Shown piece after piece: positions 52,369 to 60,655 of a stretch of 64,000 bases of DNA. Within the stretch, counting starts at the first letter, position 1. The number at the start of each line of letters is the position of its first letter. Both the position numbers and the translations under genes were made by a program. Source of the stretch: UBA4421 sp002704225. GTDB lineage: Bacteria; Pseudomonadota; Gammaproteobacteria; Pseudomonadales; Azotimanducaceae. Below the pieces are notes generated by a model, which saw only the letters and a program-made list of their open reading frames with translations, searched no databases and was not told the origin of the DNA. Location of the stretch: contig CACDWG010000003.1 of assembly GCA_902556425.1 (NCBI GenBank), positions 1-64,000 of the forward strand, read 5' to 3'.

Positions 52369-53262
52369 TTATTGACGGTCGCGGCAGACCAAGACGTCGC
52401 ATGGAGTGTGATCAAGAACTCCGCGAGCGGTAGAGCCCACCAGCAGTCGGTTGATGGCACCCCGGTTGTTACTGCCCATCACAATAAGGTCTGTTTTATT
52501 TTCCTTTGCTGCGGCCACGATCTCATCACGAGGATCGCCCATGCGAACGTCTACGGTGAAACCTGACAGCCCAGCATTGTCGACCGCTGCGGCGATTTTG
52601 GTGCTGGTCTGCTGCTTGATGTCTTCGGTCAAAGCGGCGAACGACGGCTGTAACCCGATTGCTGCTTCGGGGGATGGGAAGACCCGAGTCAAGGGAACGA
52701 TTACCGAAACGATATCAACGCGTTCCGCGCTCTCGCAGTAGGGCGCGGCCTTGGCTAAAACCAGATCCAGGAGGTCGGAGGTATCTACGGCGATGAGAAC
52801 GCGTGAGTAAACCTTGCTTTCGCCATCAGGATGAACGGCCAGTACATCGCAATTGGTCGAGTTCAGTACACCGTGGGTGGTAGACCCCAGCAGTCGTTTA
52901 AAGCCCTTGCGATTGTGAACACCCATGACCGCGAGGCTTGCGCCGTTTTTGTCAATGGCTTTGCTGATTTCGTAGATCGGGTTCCCCTCAACGACCATTA
53001 GATTTGCCATGTGATTGGCGGCGAGTTCAGGAATTCGTTCAAGATAGGCGCGGTTCTCGCGCAACAGCTCACGCTGCCAATCAAGCGCTGTTTCCGTCAA
53101 CGGGCTGAAGTTTAGATCGGCGTAAATGTTGATGGCCGGTCGCACGACGTTGATCGGATGTAAGTCTCTGTGTTGAGACGCCGCGATACGGCTTGCTGCC
53201 GCAAAAACATGCTTCCCTTCTTCGTTGGGTTCCAGCGCGACGACAATGGGATCGTTACTCAT
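52369..53262 (-). CDS. Tandem-domain universal stress protein
   Basis: A 297-residue protein of two UspA domains. Both carry the nucleotide-binding pattern G-2x-G-9x-G-S/T: the first near MGVHNRKGFKRLLGSTTHGV and the second near MGSNNRGAINRLLVGSTARG. Each domain ends with NCDVLAVHP- or PCDVLVCR-type strands. ATP binding is likely. It is similar to E. coli UspE in layout (two domains, ~316 residues). It starts 20 bases after a 36-residue membrane peptide gene, with which it is probably transcribed. Confidence 0.9.
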   Translation of the reverse strand: MSNDPIVVALEPNEEGKHVFAAASRIAASQHRDLHPINVVRPAINIYADLNFSPLTETALDWQRELLRENRAYLERIPELAANHMANLMVVEGNPIYEISKAIDKNGASLAVMGVHNRKGFKRLLGSTTHGVLNSTNCDVLAVHPDGESKVYSRVLIAVDTSDLLDLVLAKAAPYCESAERVDIVSVIVPLTRVFPSPEAAIGLQPSFAALTEDIKQQTSTKIAAAVDNAGLSGFTVDVRMGDPRDEIVAAAKENKTDLIVMGSNNRGAINRLLVGSTARGVLDHTPCDVLVCRDRQ

Positions 53263-53282
53263 AAGAATCCTCGGTGAAATTT

Positions 53283-53393
53283 TTACGCCAGCAGGGCGGT
53301 GATGAAGGTCAAGCCTGCCGCGACGAACACGGCACCAACGACGAGGGCGACAACTGCGATGATCAAAACGGTGGCTGGTTTGATGTGCGGCAT
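53283..53393 (-). CDS. 36-residue single-pass membrane peptide
   Basis: A very short gene with a strong AGGGGA eight bases before its ATG (minus strand 53391-53393). The product MPHIKPATVLIIAVVALVVG continues VFVAAGLTFITALLA after one Ala: a six-residue polar head and one membrane helix over nearly the whole length. A longer frame to 53477 lacks such a ribosome site. It lies 20 bases ahead of the universal stress protein. I do not recognise the family. The good ribosome site and hydrophobic composition support that it is real. Confidence 0.65.
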   Translation of the reverse strand: MPHIKPATVLIIAVVALVVGAVFVAAGLTFITALLA

Positions 53394-53673
53394 GAATGTT
53401 CCCCTTAAAGACAACCGACAGATGTTAGAAATCCCAAAGTAGTCAGCGCATAAAATCGGGGCAAGGTGAACCACCATGGGCGTTGCGGTTTTGTGAGGCA
53501 GTTAACAGCGGAGTACTTATTAAGGAATGCGTGCTCACCTTCGATGGATTCTAGGGCCGCCTCAGCAACAATGTCGTTGTGAGCAAAGCGTCACGGGTGG
53601 GCGTGCCAAGCCTTGATTTTCGCTGGGTCATTTGTGCAACGCGCCGGCCGAGATCACTGAGCGAACAGGTTGA

Positions 53674-54528
53674 TTAATCCCGACACACGAGCACGTCGCA
53701 AGGCATGCGATTTAAGAGCCGTGCAACCGTTGATCTCGATAACCAACGATTCCGAGGCTGTTGCTTGTCTTGGCTAATGATCAGTAGGTCAGCGCGCATG
53801 TCTTTTGCACAAGCCAAGATCTCGTGGAAGGTGTCGCCGGTACGCAATTCGAGAATCTTGGGGTGCAGCCCGGCGCTTCGCAGGGCATCGGCCGCTTCAG
53901 ATCGAATCTGTCTTTTGAACCGCACAGCATCGGCCATCGAGGACCAATGTGAACCGCTGATATCTTCCAAGTGGGGGGTCGTGCTCAGAGGCATAGGCGT
54001 TACGATCACGAACTTTACGGTAGTTGCCATTCTCGCAAACGTGAGCGCGGTTTCGTTTACCTTAATCGGTGAGCGGGATGGATCCATGGCGATGCTAATG
54101 CGTCGGTAACCGTCCACTGGTCCGTTGCTACGCACCGCCAATAGATGGCAGGCAATCGCATCACAGAGGCGATGGGTTGCCGAAGGAAGCAAACGATGTA
54201 GGCCTGTGCGCCTGTCTGTACCAACAATCACAAGGTCTGCGTTTATTTCCCGGGCGGTTTTGTAAATCCTTTGCTGCGCCAAATTCCCTTGGAGAGCGGT
54301 GTCAGCGTCCTTGTCCGCAAAAAATTCTGGCAGGCAGCCCTTGGGTGACTGTGGCTCAGATTGGTTCTTTGCAGGGTCATCGTGGGCCGTGTTGGCAGCG
54401 TCAAGACGAGTCAGGTTGAGGGCATGAATTTTAGCGCGCTGGAATTCAGCGATTTGGTTAGCGATATTCCAAGCCCGACTGCATTTACCGGTGCCTTGCA
54501 AAGCGACCAATAATTTAGGGGTATTCAT
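53674..54528 (-). CDS. Diverged tandem universal stress protein
   Basis: A 284-residue two-domain UspA-like protein, clearly related to the one at 52.4 kb but diverged. The first domain reads LLVALQGTGKCSRAWNIANQ and VGTDRRTGLHRLLPSATHRL, keeping G-2x-G-like spacing but with the final G-S/T altered to PSAT. The second reads ISQDKQQPRNRWLSRSTVAR, where the glycines are lost. Both end in ACHLLAVRS / PCDVLVCRD strands. Nucleotide binding may be weakened or lost. 280 bases separate it from the membrane peptide gene. Confidence 0.85.
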   Translation of the reverse strand: MNTPKLLVALQGTGKCSRAWNIANQIAEFQRAKIHALNLTRLDAANTAHDDPAKNQSEPQSPKGCLPEFFADKDADTALQGNLAQQRIYKTAREINADLVIVGTDRRTGLHRLLPSATHRLCDAIACHLLAVRSNGPVDGYRRISIAMDPSRSPIKVNETALTFARMATTVKFVIVTPMPLSTTPHLEDISGSHWSSMADAVRFKRQIRSEAADALRSAGLHPKILELRTGDTFHEILACAKDMRADLLIISQDKQQPRNRWLSRSTVARLLNRMPCDVLVCRD

Positions 54529-54650
54529 TCGCTTACTGATCCTTCTGGTTGGTCCCAGCGAGGGAATCGCGGCGCAGAAGACTAAGTGACCAGTAACACC
54601 GCCGCAACGCAGGGTCGCGCATTTACATTGGTTCTGAGTGGTGCCTCACA

Positions 54651-54712
54651 GTTCCTGCTGGTATGCGATGACGAGTGCGTTGTTCCTGCTGGTATGCGAT
54701 GACGAGTGCGTT
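54651..54712. repeat. Perfect 31-bp tandem duplication
   Basis: Two identical 31-base copies in direct contact, 54651-54681 and 54682-54712, each beginning GTTCCTGCTGGTATGCGATG. They lie in the 204-base gap between the permease stop and the start of the second stress protein, 20 bases beyond the permease gene. This looks like a recent slippage or duplication event; a regulatory role is possible but not shown. Confidence 0.9.
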
Positions 54713-54732
54713 GGTAGGTTGCGCGTTTTGGC

Positions 54733-55506
54733 TTACCAGTTAGGACCGGGCACCAAGCCTTCTGGTAGCAGTAAATAGGTGCCGCGAATGATGCATATGG
54801 TGGCTATGGTGAGAATGATTTTGCGGCTGATGTCTTGAAAACCGACATCGTGCCAGCGCGCTAAAATGCCCACACCTGTGCGTGTCCCGGCGATGGCGGC
54901 CACGATGACCAAGGGGAAAATCCACCAAGCCAGCTCGCTCTGTACGTGAATCAACAAACCGTAGTAGACGATGCGCAGCGTGTGTCCAATGGTCTGGGTT
55001 AGGGCTTTATTCGCCACGACGCTTTGGCGACCAAGGCCGCTATTGAGGTAGAACAAATCAAGCAGTGGTCCAGCCGCTCCGGCGATGAGTTGGGCAAAGG
55101 TCACCAAGAATCCACAGACGACGGTGGTCAACGGTTTGGTAATGTTCAGTCCTTGCAAGGATTTGCTCCACTGGCCTGACCAGGCAAACAGACCGATTAA
55201 GAGCAGTACCCATGCAGGGTCTGGTACCAGTACGAGGTAAGTCGCAATACTGATCGCCGTGGCGGACCCCAGCAAATACAGGGGCAGAAGCCCCCACAAG
55301 ATGTGGACCCGCAGCATGAAGGCGCGGGAGCCGTTGGCGGTAAGCTGGGTGGCGGCATGCAGAATCATGGCACTGCTGACCGGCAGCAAGGAGATCAAAA
55401 TGAACATCAGCACCATGCCACCGGCCATGCCGACGATGCCGGATAGCACACTGGTGGCGAACGCGCTGGCCGCGATTAGGGCCCATAGGAGGGGTGAGAA
55501 CAACAT
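54733..55506 (-). CDS. TauE/SafE (TSUP) family permease
   Basis: A 257-residue inner-membrane protein of the sulfite exporter TauE/SafE family with about eight hydrophobic segments. ALIAASAFATSVLSGIVGMAG and GGMVLMFILISLL near the start match the N-terminal TSUP repeat, and FLVTFAQLIAGAAGPLLDLF matches the second repeat. Members export sulfite, sulfoacetate or related organic acids; this one cannot be assigned. It is divergent from a LysR regulator, the probable controller of its expression. Confidence 0.85.
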   Translation of the reverse strand: MLFSPLLWALIAASAFATSVLSGIVGMAGGMVLMFILISLLPVSSAMILHAATQLTANGSRAFMLRVHILWGLLPLYLLGSATAISIATYLVLVPDPAWVLLLIGLFAWSGQWSKSLQGLNITKPLTTVVCGFLVTFAQLIAGAAGPLLDLFYLNSGLGRQSVVANKALTQTIGHTLRIVYYGLLIHVQSELAWWIFPLVIVAAIAGTRTGVGILARWHDVGFQDISRKIILTIATICIIRGTYLLLPEGLVPGPNW

Positions 55507-55566
55507 TGGGGCAGAATAGTGGCTGTGGATGTATGAATAAAGCGACAGAATAGAATATGATTGATG

Positions 55567-55591
55567 CGCGACGCGAAAGTGACGAGTCGCG
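55567..55591. promoter_or_regulatory. Dyad between TSUP and LysR starts
   Basis: CGCGAC (55567-55572) and GTCGCG (55586-55591), separated by 13 bases, in the 125-base gap between the divergent starts of the permease and the LysR gene. LysR-type regulators usually bind interrupted dyads with a T-N11-A core. The arms here are longer and GC-rich, so this is only a candidate operator. Confidence 0.35.
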
Positions 55592-55631
55592 ACAGATAAC
55601 CCTTCGGTGTATGCCTTTGGAGACTTGATTC

Positions 55632-56489
55632 ATGATTGAGAACTTGGAAACCCTGATTGCCTTGTCCAAGGCCGGCACCATGATGGAAGCCAGTACTGCT
55701 TTGCGTATTTCTCAGTCAGCAGTATCCAAACGCATCGCAGCCCTGGAGCGTTATTACGATCGTGATTTGATCGAACGCCACGGTCGCCGCGTGGTGCTGA
55801 CCCATCACGGAACCCGTTTGGTGGAGCGGGTGACACCACTGCTGTCTGAACTTCGCAGCGTATTTTTAGAAGACAACGCGCTGCGCAAGGGGAAAATCAT
55901 TCTTGGCGTATCAGAGGCTATCTTAGCCAGCTGGGGTTCGACGCTGTTTTCCAAGGTGCGGGACTGCATGCCCGGGGTGGAATTTGAATTTCATGCCCAG
56001 CGTTCGCCAGTGGTTTTGGATCGGCTGCGTTCGGGTGAATACATGGTCGGTATCTGTACCGGAAGCCCGGATGCCGATACCGATCTGGTCTCCGAGGTGA
56101 TTCGACAGGAACCCATGGTGATTATTCCCTCGGGCTTGAAGCCCCTGAAATATCGTAGTGGTGATTCGTTGGATGTGATGACCATTGAGTCACGATCTGG
56201 CGCATGGGGTTCCATTGAAGAAAACATGCAGCAGTTGAATCTGCATCGCAGTACATCGTTGGAGTCTTTTTTTGCCGTAGCACAAATGGCGTTGTCTGAT
56301 TTTGGGCACGGCTTGGTGCCCACGGGGGTAGCCAAAACCTTGGGTATTCCTGAGAAGAAAATGATTCGCCTGTCCTCGGAAAAATTGTCGAGGCCGGTGC
56401 GCTTCGTAGCGCGCAAGTCCATGTTCGCACAGCCCCTAGTGCGAACGTTCTACAAGGAAGTTTCAGCCCTAACGGCAGGGATTGATTAA
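55632..56489 (+). CDS. LysR-family transcriptional regulator
   Basis: A 285-residue regulator. The N-terminal winged helix-turn-helix spans residues ~1-60 (LETLIALSKAGTMMEASTAL, then RISQSAVSKRIAALERYYDR). A periplasmic-binding-protein-like effector domain follows from about 90 (KGKIILGVSEAILASWGST onward). It is divergent from the TSUP permease, the usual arrangement of a LysR gene and its target. The effector is unknown, though a sulfur-containing or organic acid is a reasonable guess from the neighbour. Confidence 0.9.
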   Translation: MIENLETLIALSKAGTMMEASTALRISQSAVSKRIAALERYYDRDLIERHGRRVVLTHHGTRLVERVTPLLSELRSVFLEDNALRKGKIILGVSEAILASWGSTLFSKVRDCMPGVEFEFHAQRSPVVLDRLRSGEYMVGICTGSPDADTDLVSEVIRQEPMVIIPSGLKPLKYRSGDSLDVMTIESRSGAWGSIEENMQQLNLHRSTSLESFFAVAQMALSDFGHGLVPTGVAKTLGIPEKKMIRLSSEKLSRPVRFVARKSMFAQPLVRTFYKEVSALTAGID

Positions 56490-56503
56490 GGAATGAGGCA
56501 GGC

Positions 56504-57538
56504 TTAGGCAGCTGGCAACGTCTCCGCCTGTTGCAGGCAGAGGGCCGCTAAGCCCTCTACCCACAGATCGTCATCGTTGACACAAGGAATCAACGTAAAC
56601 GATTCACCACCTGCCGCGAGAAAAGTCTCCTCGCCTTGCATGCCCATTTCTTCCAGCGTTTCCAAGTTATCCACCACGAAAGCGGGGCAGGCTACCGCCA
56701 CATGTTTGATGCCTCGGCTCGGCATTTGCTCCAGAACGTTGTCGGTGTAGGGCGTAAGCCATGGAATACGCCCTAAGCGTGATTGAAAGCTCACGCTGTG
56801 TTTGTCCGCTGGCAGGTTCAGGTAGTTGGCGATTTCCTGAGAGGTGACAAAGACCTGATGGCGATAACAGGTTTGATGTGCCACGGAATCTACCTCACAG
56901 CAATTTTCCTGTTGTAGACAATGCGCATTTGTGGGGTCTGCCTTGGTCAGATGCCGTTCCGGCAATCCGTGGTAACTGAAGAGCAAGTGATCCCACGGTT
57001 CGGGTAGGTGCCGTCTGATGGTTTCACCCCAAGCTCGCGTGTTTTCGATAGCCTGATAGAACGGTTTAATCACATTGCCCTGCATTCCGCTGGGTAGGTG
57101 TTTCATTGCAGAATCTACCGAGGTCGTGATCGTAGAGTCGGCGTAGTGGGGGTACAGGGGTACGATGCAGACTTGGGTCACACCGTTTTCGTGCAAAGCC
57201 AATAGCCCATTGGCAATGGAGGGTTTGCCATAGCGCATGCTCAATGCCACGGGGGCTTCCAAGCGCTCCTGCAGTTTGTCCGCCAGGGCCTGGCTTTTGA
57301 CAAGGAGAGGAGAGCCCTCGGGTGTCCAGATTTTACCGTACGCTTCCGCACTGTCCTTGGGTCGAAAGGGCAAAATAAAGGCGTTAACAATGAGCGCTCT
57401 GATTGCCCAAGGCACGTCCAGCACATGGGGGTCCATCAGGAATTCGCCCAAGTAGCGACGCACGTCTTTCACCTCAGGCGAATCCGGGGTGCCCAAGTTA
57501 ATCAACAGGTAACCGATCTTGCTTGGCTGTTCGCTCAT
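56504..57538 (-). CDS. hemH: Ferrochelatase
   Basis: Inserts iron into protoporphyrin IX to make heme. It has 344 residues. YLLINLGTPDSPEVKDVRRY and LGEFLMDPHV at the start, the metal-binding His in LLFSYHGLPERHL, and VACPAFVVDNLETLEEMG at the end are the family motifs. Chosen start: ATG at 57536-57538, 14 codons inside the frame, with the typical MSEQPSKIGY. It is convergent with the LysR gene and divergent from hisH. Confidence 0.95.
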   Translation of the reverse strand: MSEQPSKIGYLLINLGTPDSPEVKDVRRYLGEFLMDPHVLDVPWAIRALIVNAFILPFRPKDSAEAYGKIWTPEGSPLLVKSQALADKLQERLEAPVALSMRYGKPSIANGLLALHENGVTQVCIVPLYPHYADSTITTSVDSAMKHLPSGMQGNVIKPFYQAIENTRAWGETIRRHLPEPWDHLLFSYHGLPERHLTKADPTNAHCLQQENCCEVDSVAHQTCYRHQVFVTSQEIANYLNLPADKHSVSFQSRLGRIPWLTPYTDNVLEQMPSRGIKHVAVACPAFVVDNLETLEEMGMQGEETFLAAGGESFTLIPCVNDDDLWVEGLAALCLQQAETLPAA

Positions 57539-57665
57539 GGTGGGTCTCTTGGTCAGTGCGGCAGTAAAACTCAGGTGCAATGGTTCCAGCGAAGCCGTGT
57601 ATATCTAGTGAATTTTTGTCCGATCCGCTAGTATTTGCGACCTCTTGGCAGGGCACTCATTCATT

Positions 57666-58331
57666 GTGACATTGATATTGGACTACGACGCGGGAAACTT
57701 GGGGAGCGTCAAGCGCGCCTGCACGGAAGTTGGCCTGAACGCTGAATTTTCCGCTCATCCTGACGCCGTCACCCAAGCCGAGCGCATTATTTTTCCGGGT
57801 GTCGGCGCGGCGGGCAGTGCCATGCGTAGCCTGCGCGAACGTGGCTTGGACACAGCGTTGAAATCTGCCATCGCTAGCGGGACTCCCGTGTTGGGGATCT
57901 GCCTTGGTATGCAGGTCTCTCTCGATTACTCCGAAGAAAACGACACCCAGACCTTGGGCCTAATCGGTGGTCGCGTATGCCGCTTCAAGCTTAATCGCCC
58001 GGAACTGAAAATCCCCCACATGGGCTGGAACGAGGTCAGGGTCAAACAGTCGCATCCAGTGCTTGCGGGCATTGAACCCGGCGATGAATTCTATTTTGTG
58101 CATGGCTACTTCCCCAGTACAACCCAACCGGAGCATGCGCTTGCGGTTACCGACTACGAAGACGACTTTACCTGCGCGCTGGGTAAGAACAATTACATCG
58201 GCACCCAGTTTCACCCGGAGAAAAGTGGTCGGGTAGGGCTACGACTGTTTGAGAACTTTGCTCGGTGGGATGGCGTTTGGCAGCCAGATGGAGCAGCGCC
58301 CCAGAACGGCAGAGACGATCATGCTGAGTAA
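57666..58331 (+). CDS. hisH: Imidazole glycerol phosphate synthase, glutaminase subunit
   Basis: Supplies ammonia to HisF for histidine and AICAR formation. It is a class I glutamine amidotransferase of 221 residues. ILDYDAGNLGSVKRACTEVG at the start; the nucleophile Cys is in TPVLGICLGMQVSLDYSEEN, and the His and Glu are in IGTQFHPEKSGRVGLRLFEN. The GTG at 57666 gives this start; an upstream TTG at 57645 would add seven residues. It ends with an extra ~15 residues overlapping hisF by 11 bases. hisA is not between them. Confidence 0.93.
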   Translation: MTLILDYDAGNLGSVKRACTEVGLNAEFSAHPDAVTQAERIIFPGVGAAGSAMRSLRERGLDTALKSAIASGTPVLGICLGMQVSLDYSEENDTQTLGLIGGRVCRFKLNRPELKIPHMGWNEVRVKQSHPVLAGIEPGDEFYFVHGYFPSTTQPEHALAVTDYEDDFTCALGKNNYIGTQFHPEKSGRVGLRLFENFARWDGVWQPDGAAPQNGRDDHAE

Positions 58332-59100
58332 GCGTGTGGTGGCCTGTTTGGACGTGCGTGATGGTCATCTGGCCAAGAGCGTTAAGTTTGTAAATACCCA
58401 AAACATCGGTGACCCCGTTGAAAAAGCGCGTGAGTACTATCTTGATGGTTTGGACGAGTTGGTTTTTTACGACATCACCGCATCAAGCGATAAGCGCAAC
58501 ATCATGCTGGATGTGGTGGAGTCAGTGGCCAGTCAGGTGTTTATTCCGCTGTCTGTTGGCGGCGGGATTCGTAGTGTCGCCGACGCGACGGATCTTCGCT
58601 TGGCCGGCGCGGAAAAGATCAACGTCAATTCGGCGGCGGTGGCGCGACCCGATCTGATCAATGAGTGCTCCGAAGCTGTGGGTGATCAGAACATCGTGTT
58701 GTCGATGGACGTGCGCCGAGTTCAGGTCAGTAGCGAGCAGCCCAGTGGTTATGAAATCGTGATCAATGGTGGACGAACCCCAACTGGGCGGGATGCGTTG
58801 GCTTGGGCTCTCGAGGGGGAGAAACGCGGTGCCGGCGAACTGGTGGTGAATTCCATAGATGCAGACGGTACCCGAGACGGTTATGACATTCCGCTGACCT
58901 CTGCGATTGCCGAGGCGGTTCGCATTCCGGTCATTGCCTCGGGCGGTGCGGGACTGCCCGAGCATCTGCACGAAGTGCTCACCGACGGCAAGGCAGATGC
59001 TGCCTTGGTGGCGTCCATGGTGCATTACGGAGACTACCGTGTCAGTGGCCTGAAACAGTACCTGCACGAGCAAGGGCTCAAAATTCGTATGTCGTGGTAG
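58321..59100 (+). CDS. hisF: Imidazole glycerol phosphate synthase, cyclase subunit
   Basis: Cyclase half of the IGP synthase: a TIM barrel making imidazole glycerol phosphate and AICAR. It has 259 residues. The catalytic Asp11 is in RVVACLDVRDG, with Arg5 and Lys19 kept; the second catalytic Asp is in IVLSMDVRRV. PLSVGGGIRSVADA and VNSIDADGTRDGYDIPL are conserved. The stretch KFVNTQNIGDPVEKAREYYL, then ELVFYDITASSDKR, belongs to a variant form I associate with deltaproteobacterial HisF. The ATG at 58321 lies 11 bases inside hisH. Confidence 0.92.
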   Translation: MLSKRVVACLDVRDGHLAKSVKFVNTQNIGDPVEKAREYYLDGLDELVFYDITASSDKRNIMLDVVESVASQVFIPLSVGGGIRSVADATDLRLAGAEKINVNSAAVARPDLINECSEAVGDQNIVLSMDVRRVQVSSEQPSGYEIVINGGRTPTGRDALAWALEGEKRGAGELVVNSIDADGTRDGYDIPLTSAIAEAVRIPVIASGGAGLPEHLHEVLTDGKADAALVASMVHYGDYRVSGLKQYLHEQGLKIRMSW

Positions 59101-59127
59101 TGGCGGGAATTTATTAGAGGAAAAACA

Positions 59128-60090
59128 ATGAAAGCGATTCAGGTATCAGGCGAAGGTTTGGTTTGGGCAGACTTTGACCGCCCTCAGTGCGGACCCGGCG
59201 AGCTACGCATTCAAGTGGTGGCGTCCGCCATCAATCGAGCGGACTTACTCCAGCGAAACGGCGGTTATCCGCCACCGCCAGGTGCCAGTCCGATCATGGG
59301 CTTGGAATGCGCGGGGACGGTGACGGAAATCGGCGAGGGCGTCTCGAGCTTCGCCATCGGCGACGAGGTTTGCGCGCTGTTGGCCGGTGGCGGATACGCT
59401 GAAGAGGTGGTGGTACCTGCGGGCCAGGTGCTGCCTGTACCCAAGGGGGTGAGTTGCGTCGATGCTGCCGCGCTGCCGGAAGTGTTTGCGACGGCTTATT
59501 TGAACCTCTACATGGAAGCTGACCTAGCACCAACGGAACGCGTGATCGTGCACGCCGGGGCCAGTGGCGTGGGCACTGCGGCACTGCAGATGCTCAAGCA
59601 TTCGTACAATCCCAGCTTCGTGACGGTGGGGAATCAGGCTAAGTTGGACCAATGTATTGCCCTAGGTGCCGACGGCGGATCCATTCGTCATGAAGGGTCG
59701 TTTCTTGCCGCCGCTCAAGCCTGGGCAGAAAACGGCGTAGACGTCATTCTCGATCCGGTAGGCGGGCAGTATCTAATGGATAACCTGACGGCCTTGGGCT
59801 TGGGTGGCCGTTTGGTTTTGATCGGCCTCATGAGTGGCGCCGTAACGGAAGTGAACTTGGGATTGCTGATGATGAAGCGAGCCCGGGTGGTCGGCTCTAC
59901 CCTGCGGGCTCGACCTATCGGCGAGAAAGCGTTGGTAATGGACGGTCTCAAGCGCGATGTCTGGCCGAAAATCGAGGCGGGCCTCATCGAACCCATCATC
60001 GAAGCACGTTTCCCCATTGAGCAGACAGCGGATGCCCACGCCTTGATGGCGGGTAATGATACTGTTGGAAAAATACTTCTGACCGTCTGA
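59128..60090 (+). CDS. NAD(P)H:quinone oxidoreductase, PIG3/QOR family
   Basis: Zinc-independent medium-chain reductase of 320 residues. MKAIQVSGEGLVWADFDRPQ, the segment SAINRADLLQRNGGYPPPPG and MGLECAGTVTEIGEGVSSFA mark the PIG3-type quinone reductase group. The NADPH Rossmann motif is VIVHAGASGVGTAALQML. The ATG follows AGAGGAAA, a strong ribosome site, 27 bases after hisF. A short hairpin terminator is seen just downstream. Confidence 0.92.
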   Translation: MKAIQVSGEGLVWADFDRPQCGPGELRIQVVASAINRADLLQRNGGYPPPPGASPIMGLECAGTVTEIGEGVSSFAIGDEVCALLAGGGYAEEVVVPAGQVLPVPKGVSCVDAAALPEVFATAYLNLYMEADLAPTERVIVHAGASGVGTAALQMLKHSYNPSFVTVGNQAKLDQCIALGADGGSIRHEGSFLAAAQAWAENGVDVILDPVGGQYLMDNLTALGLGGRLVLIGLMSGAVTEVNLGLLMMKRARVVGSTLRARPIGEKALVMDGLKRDVWPKIEAGLIEPIIEARFPIEQTADAHALMAGNDTVGKILLTV

Positions 60091-60099
60091 TCTGTTTGC

Positions 60100-60120
60100 G
60101 GCCTGCGCTTGCGGGCCTTT
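60100..60120 (+). terminator. Weak intrinsic terminator after quinone reductase
   Basis: A seven-pair hairpin with one G-T wobble (GGCCTGC / GCGGGCC), loop GCTT, followed by TTTC, ten bases after the stop of the quinone reductase gene. The T-run is short, so efficiency is doubtful. Confidence 0.5.
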
Positions 60121-60190
60121 CAGTGAAGGCTTACCTGGTTGCCCGACGCGGTGGATTGGTTGTTGGAGCCCCGAGCCACAACATCGTGCC

Positions 60191-60655
60191 ATGACTGATA
60201 CCCAGACGAGCAGTGCCGGGCCAGCGCGCCGAGTACACGACGGCTTTACGTTGATTGAGCTGATGCTGGTGCTGGCGCTCATTACCCTGCTGATGTGGAT
60301 CGCGGTGCCGCGCTACGGTTTGCAACAGGCCCATGGGCGCAGTACTGCGATGCGCCTCGAACTGTCGGCTTGCGTCCAAACATTACACGGGCGGGCATTG
60401 ACCGCGGGGCTCGACGAAGACCCTTGGAGCAGTTTGGCGGATAGCAGTGGTAACGGTATTGGCGATGCGGCTGAGGGTCCGCTGGCGCAGGCATCTTGCG
60501 ATATCAGTGCCAGCACGCGGGGAAATTACGACATTCGAGTGATCGGTAGCGATGCAGCCTTTGAATTGCAGGCGCACCCCTTGTCGCCGACTGAGGTCGC
60601 TGTTTTCGCAGTAGACCATCTCGGTCGACAGCGCTGGCTAGACGACCCCAGCTGA
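60191..60655 (+). CDS. Type IV pilin-like protein
   Basis: A 154-residue protein with a class III prepilin leader. Leader RRVHDG, cleavage site G|FTLIE, Glu5 and the hydrophobic helix LMLVLALITLLMWIAVPRYG are typical of PilE/GspH-type pseudopilins. Two later cysteines (in LSACVQTLHGRA and QASCDISASTR) could form the D-region disulfide. It is followed directly, with an overlapping TGATG, by a PilV-like gene. No assembly ATPase or other pilus gene is nearby. Confidence 0.85.
   Translation: MTDTQTSSAGPARRVHDGFTLIELMLVLALITLLMWIAVPRYGLQQAHGRSTAMRLELSACVQTLHGRALTAGLDEDPWSSLADSSGNGIGDAAEGPLAQASCDISASTRGNYDIRVIGSDAAFELQAHPLSPTEVAVFAVDHLGRQRWLDDPS

Noticed and set aside
53561..53583. Hairpin downstream of the second stress-protein gene
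   Set aside because: Eight-pair stem with a bulge and no T-run in either direction; not convincing as a terminator.
52369..54732. FNR/ANR boxes in front of the stress-protein genes
   Set aside because: Searched for TTGAT-N4-ATCAA in the gaps; only half-sites were seen.
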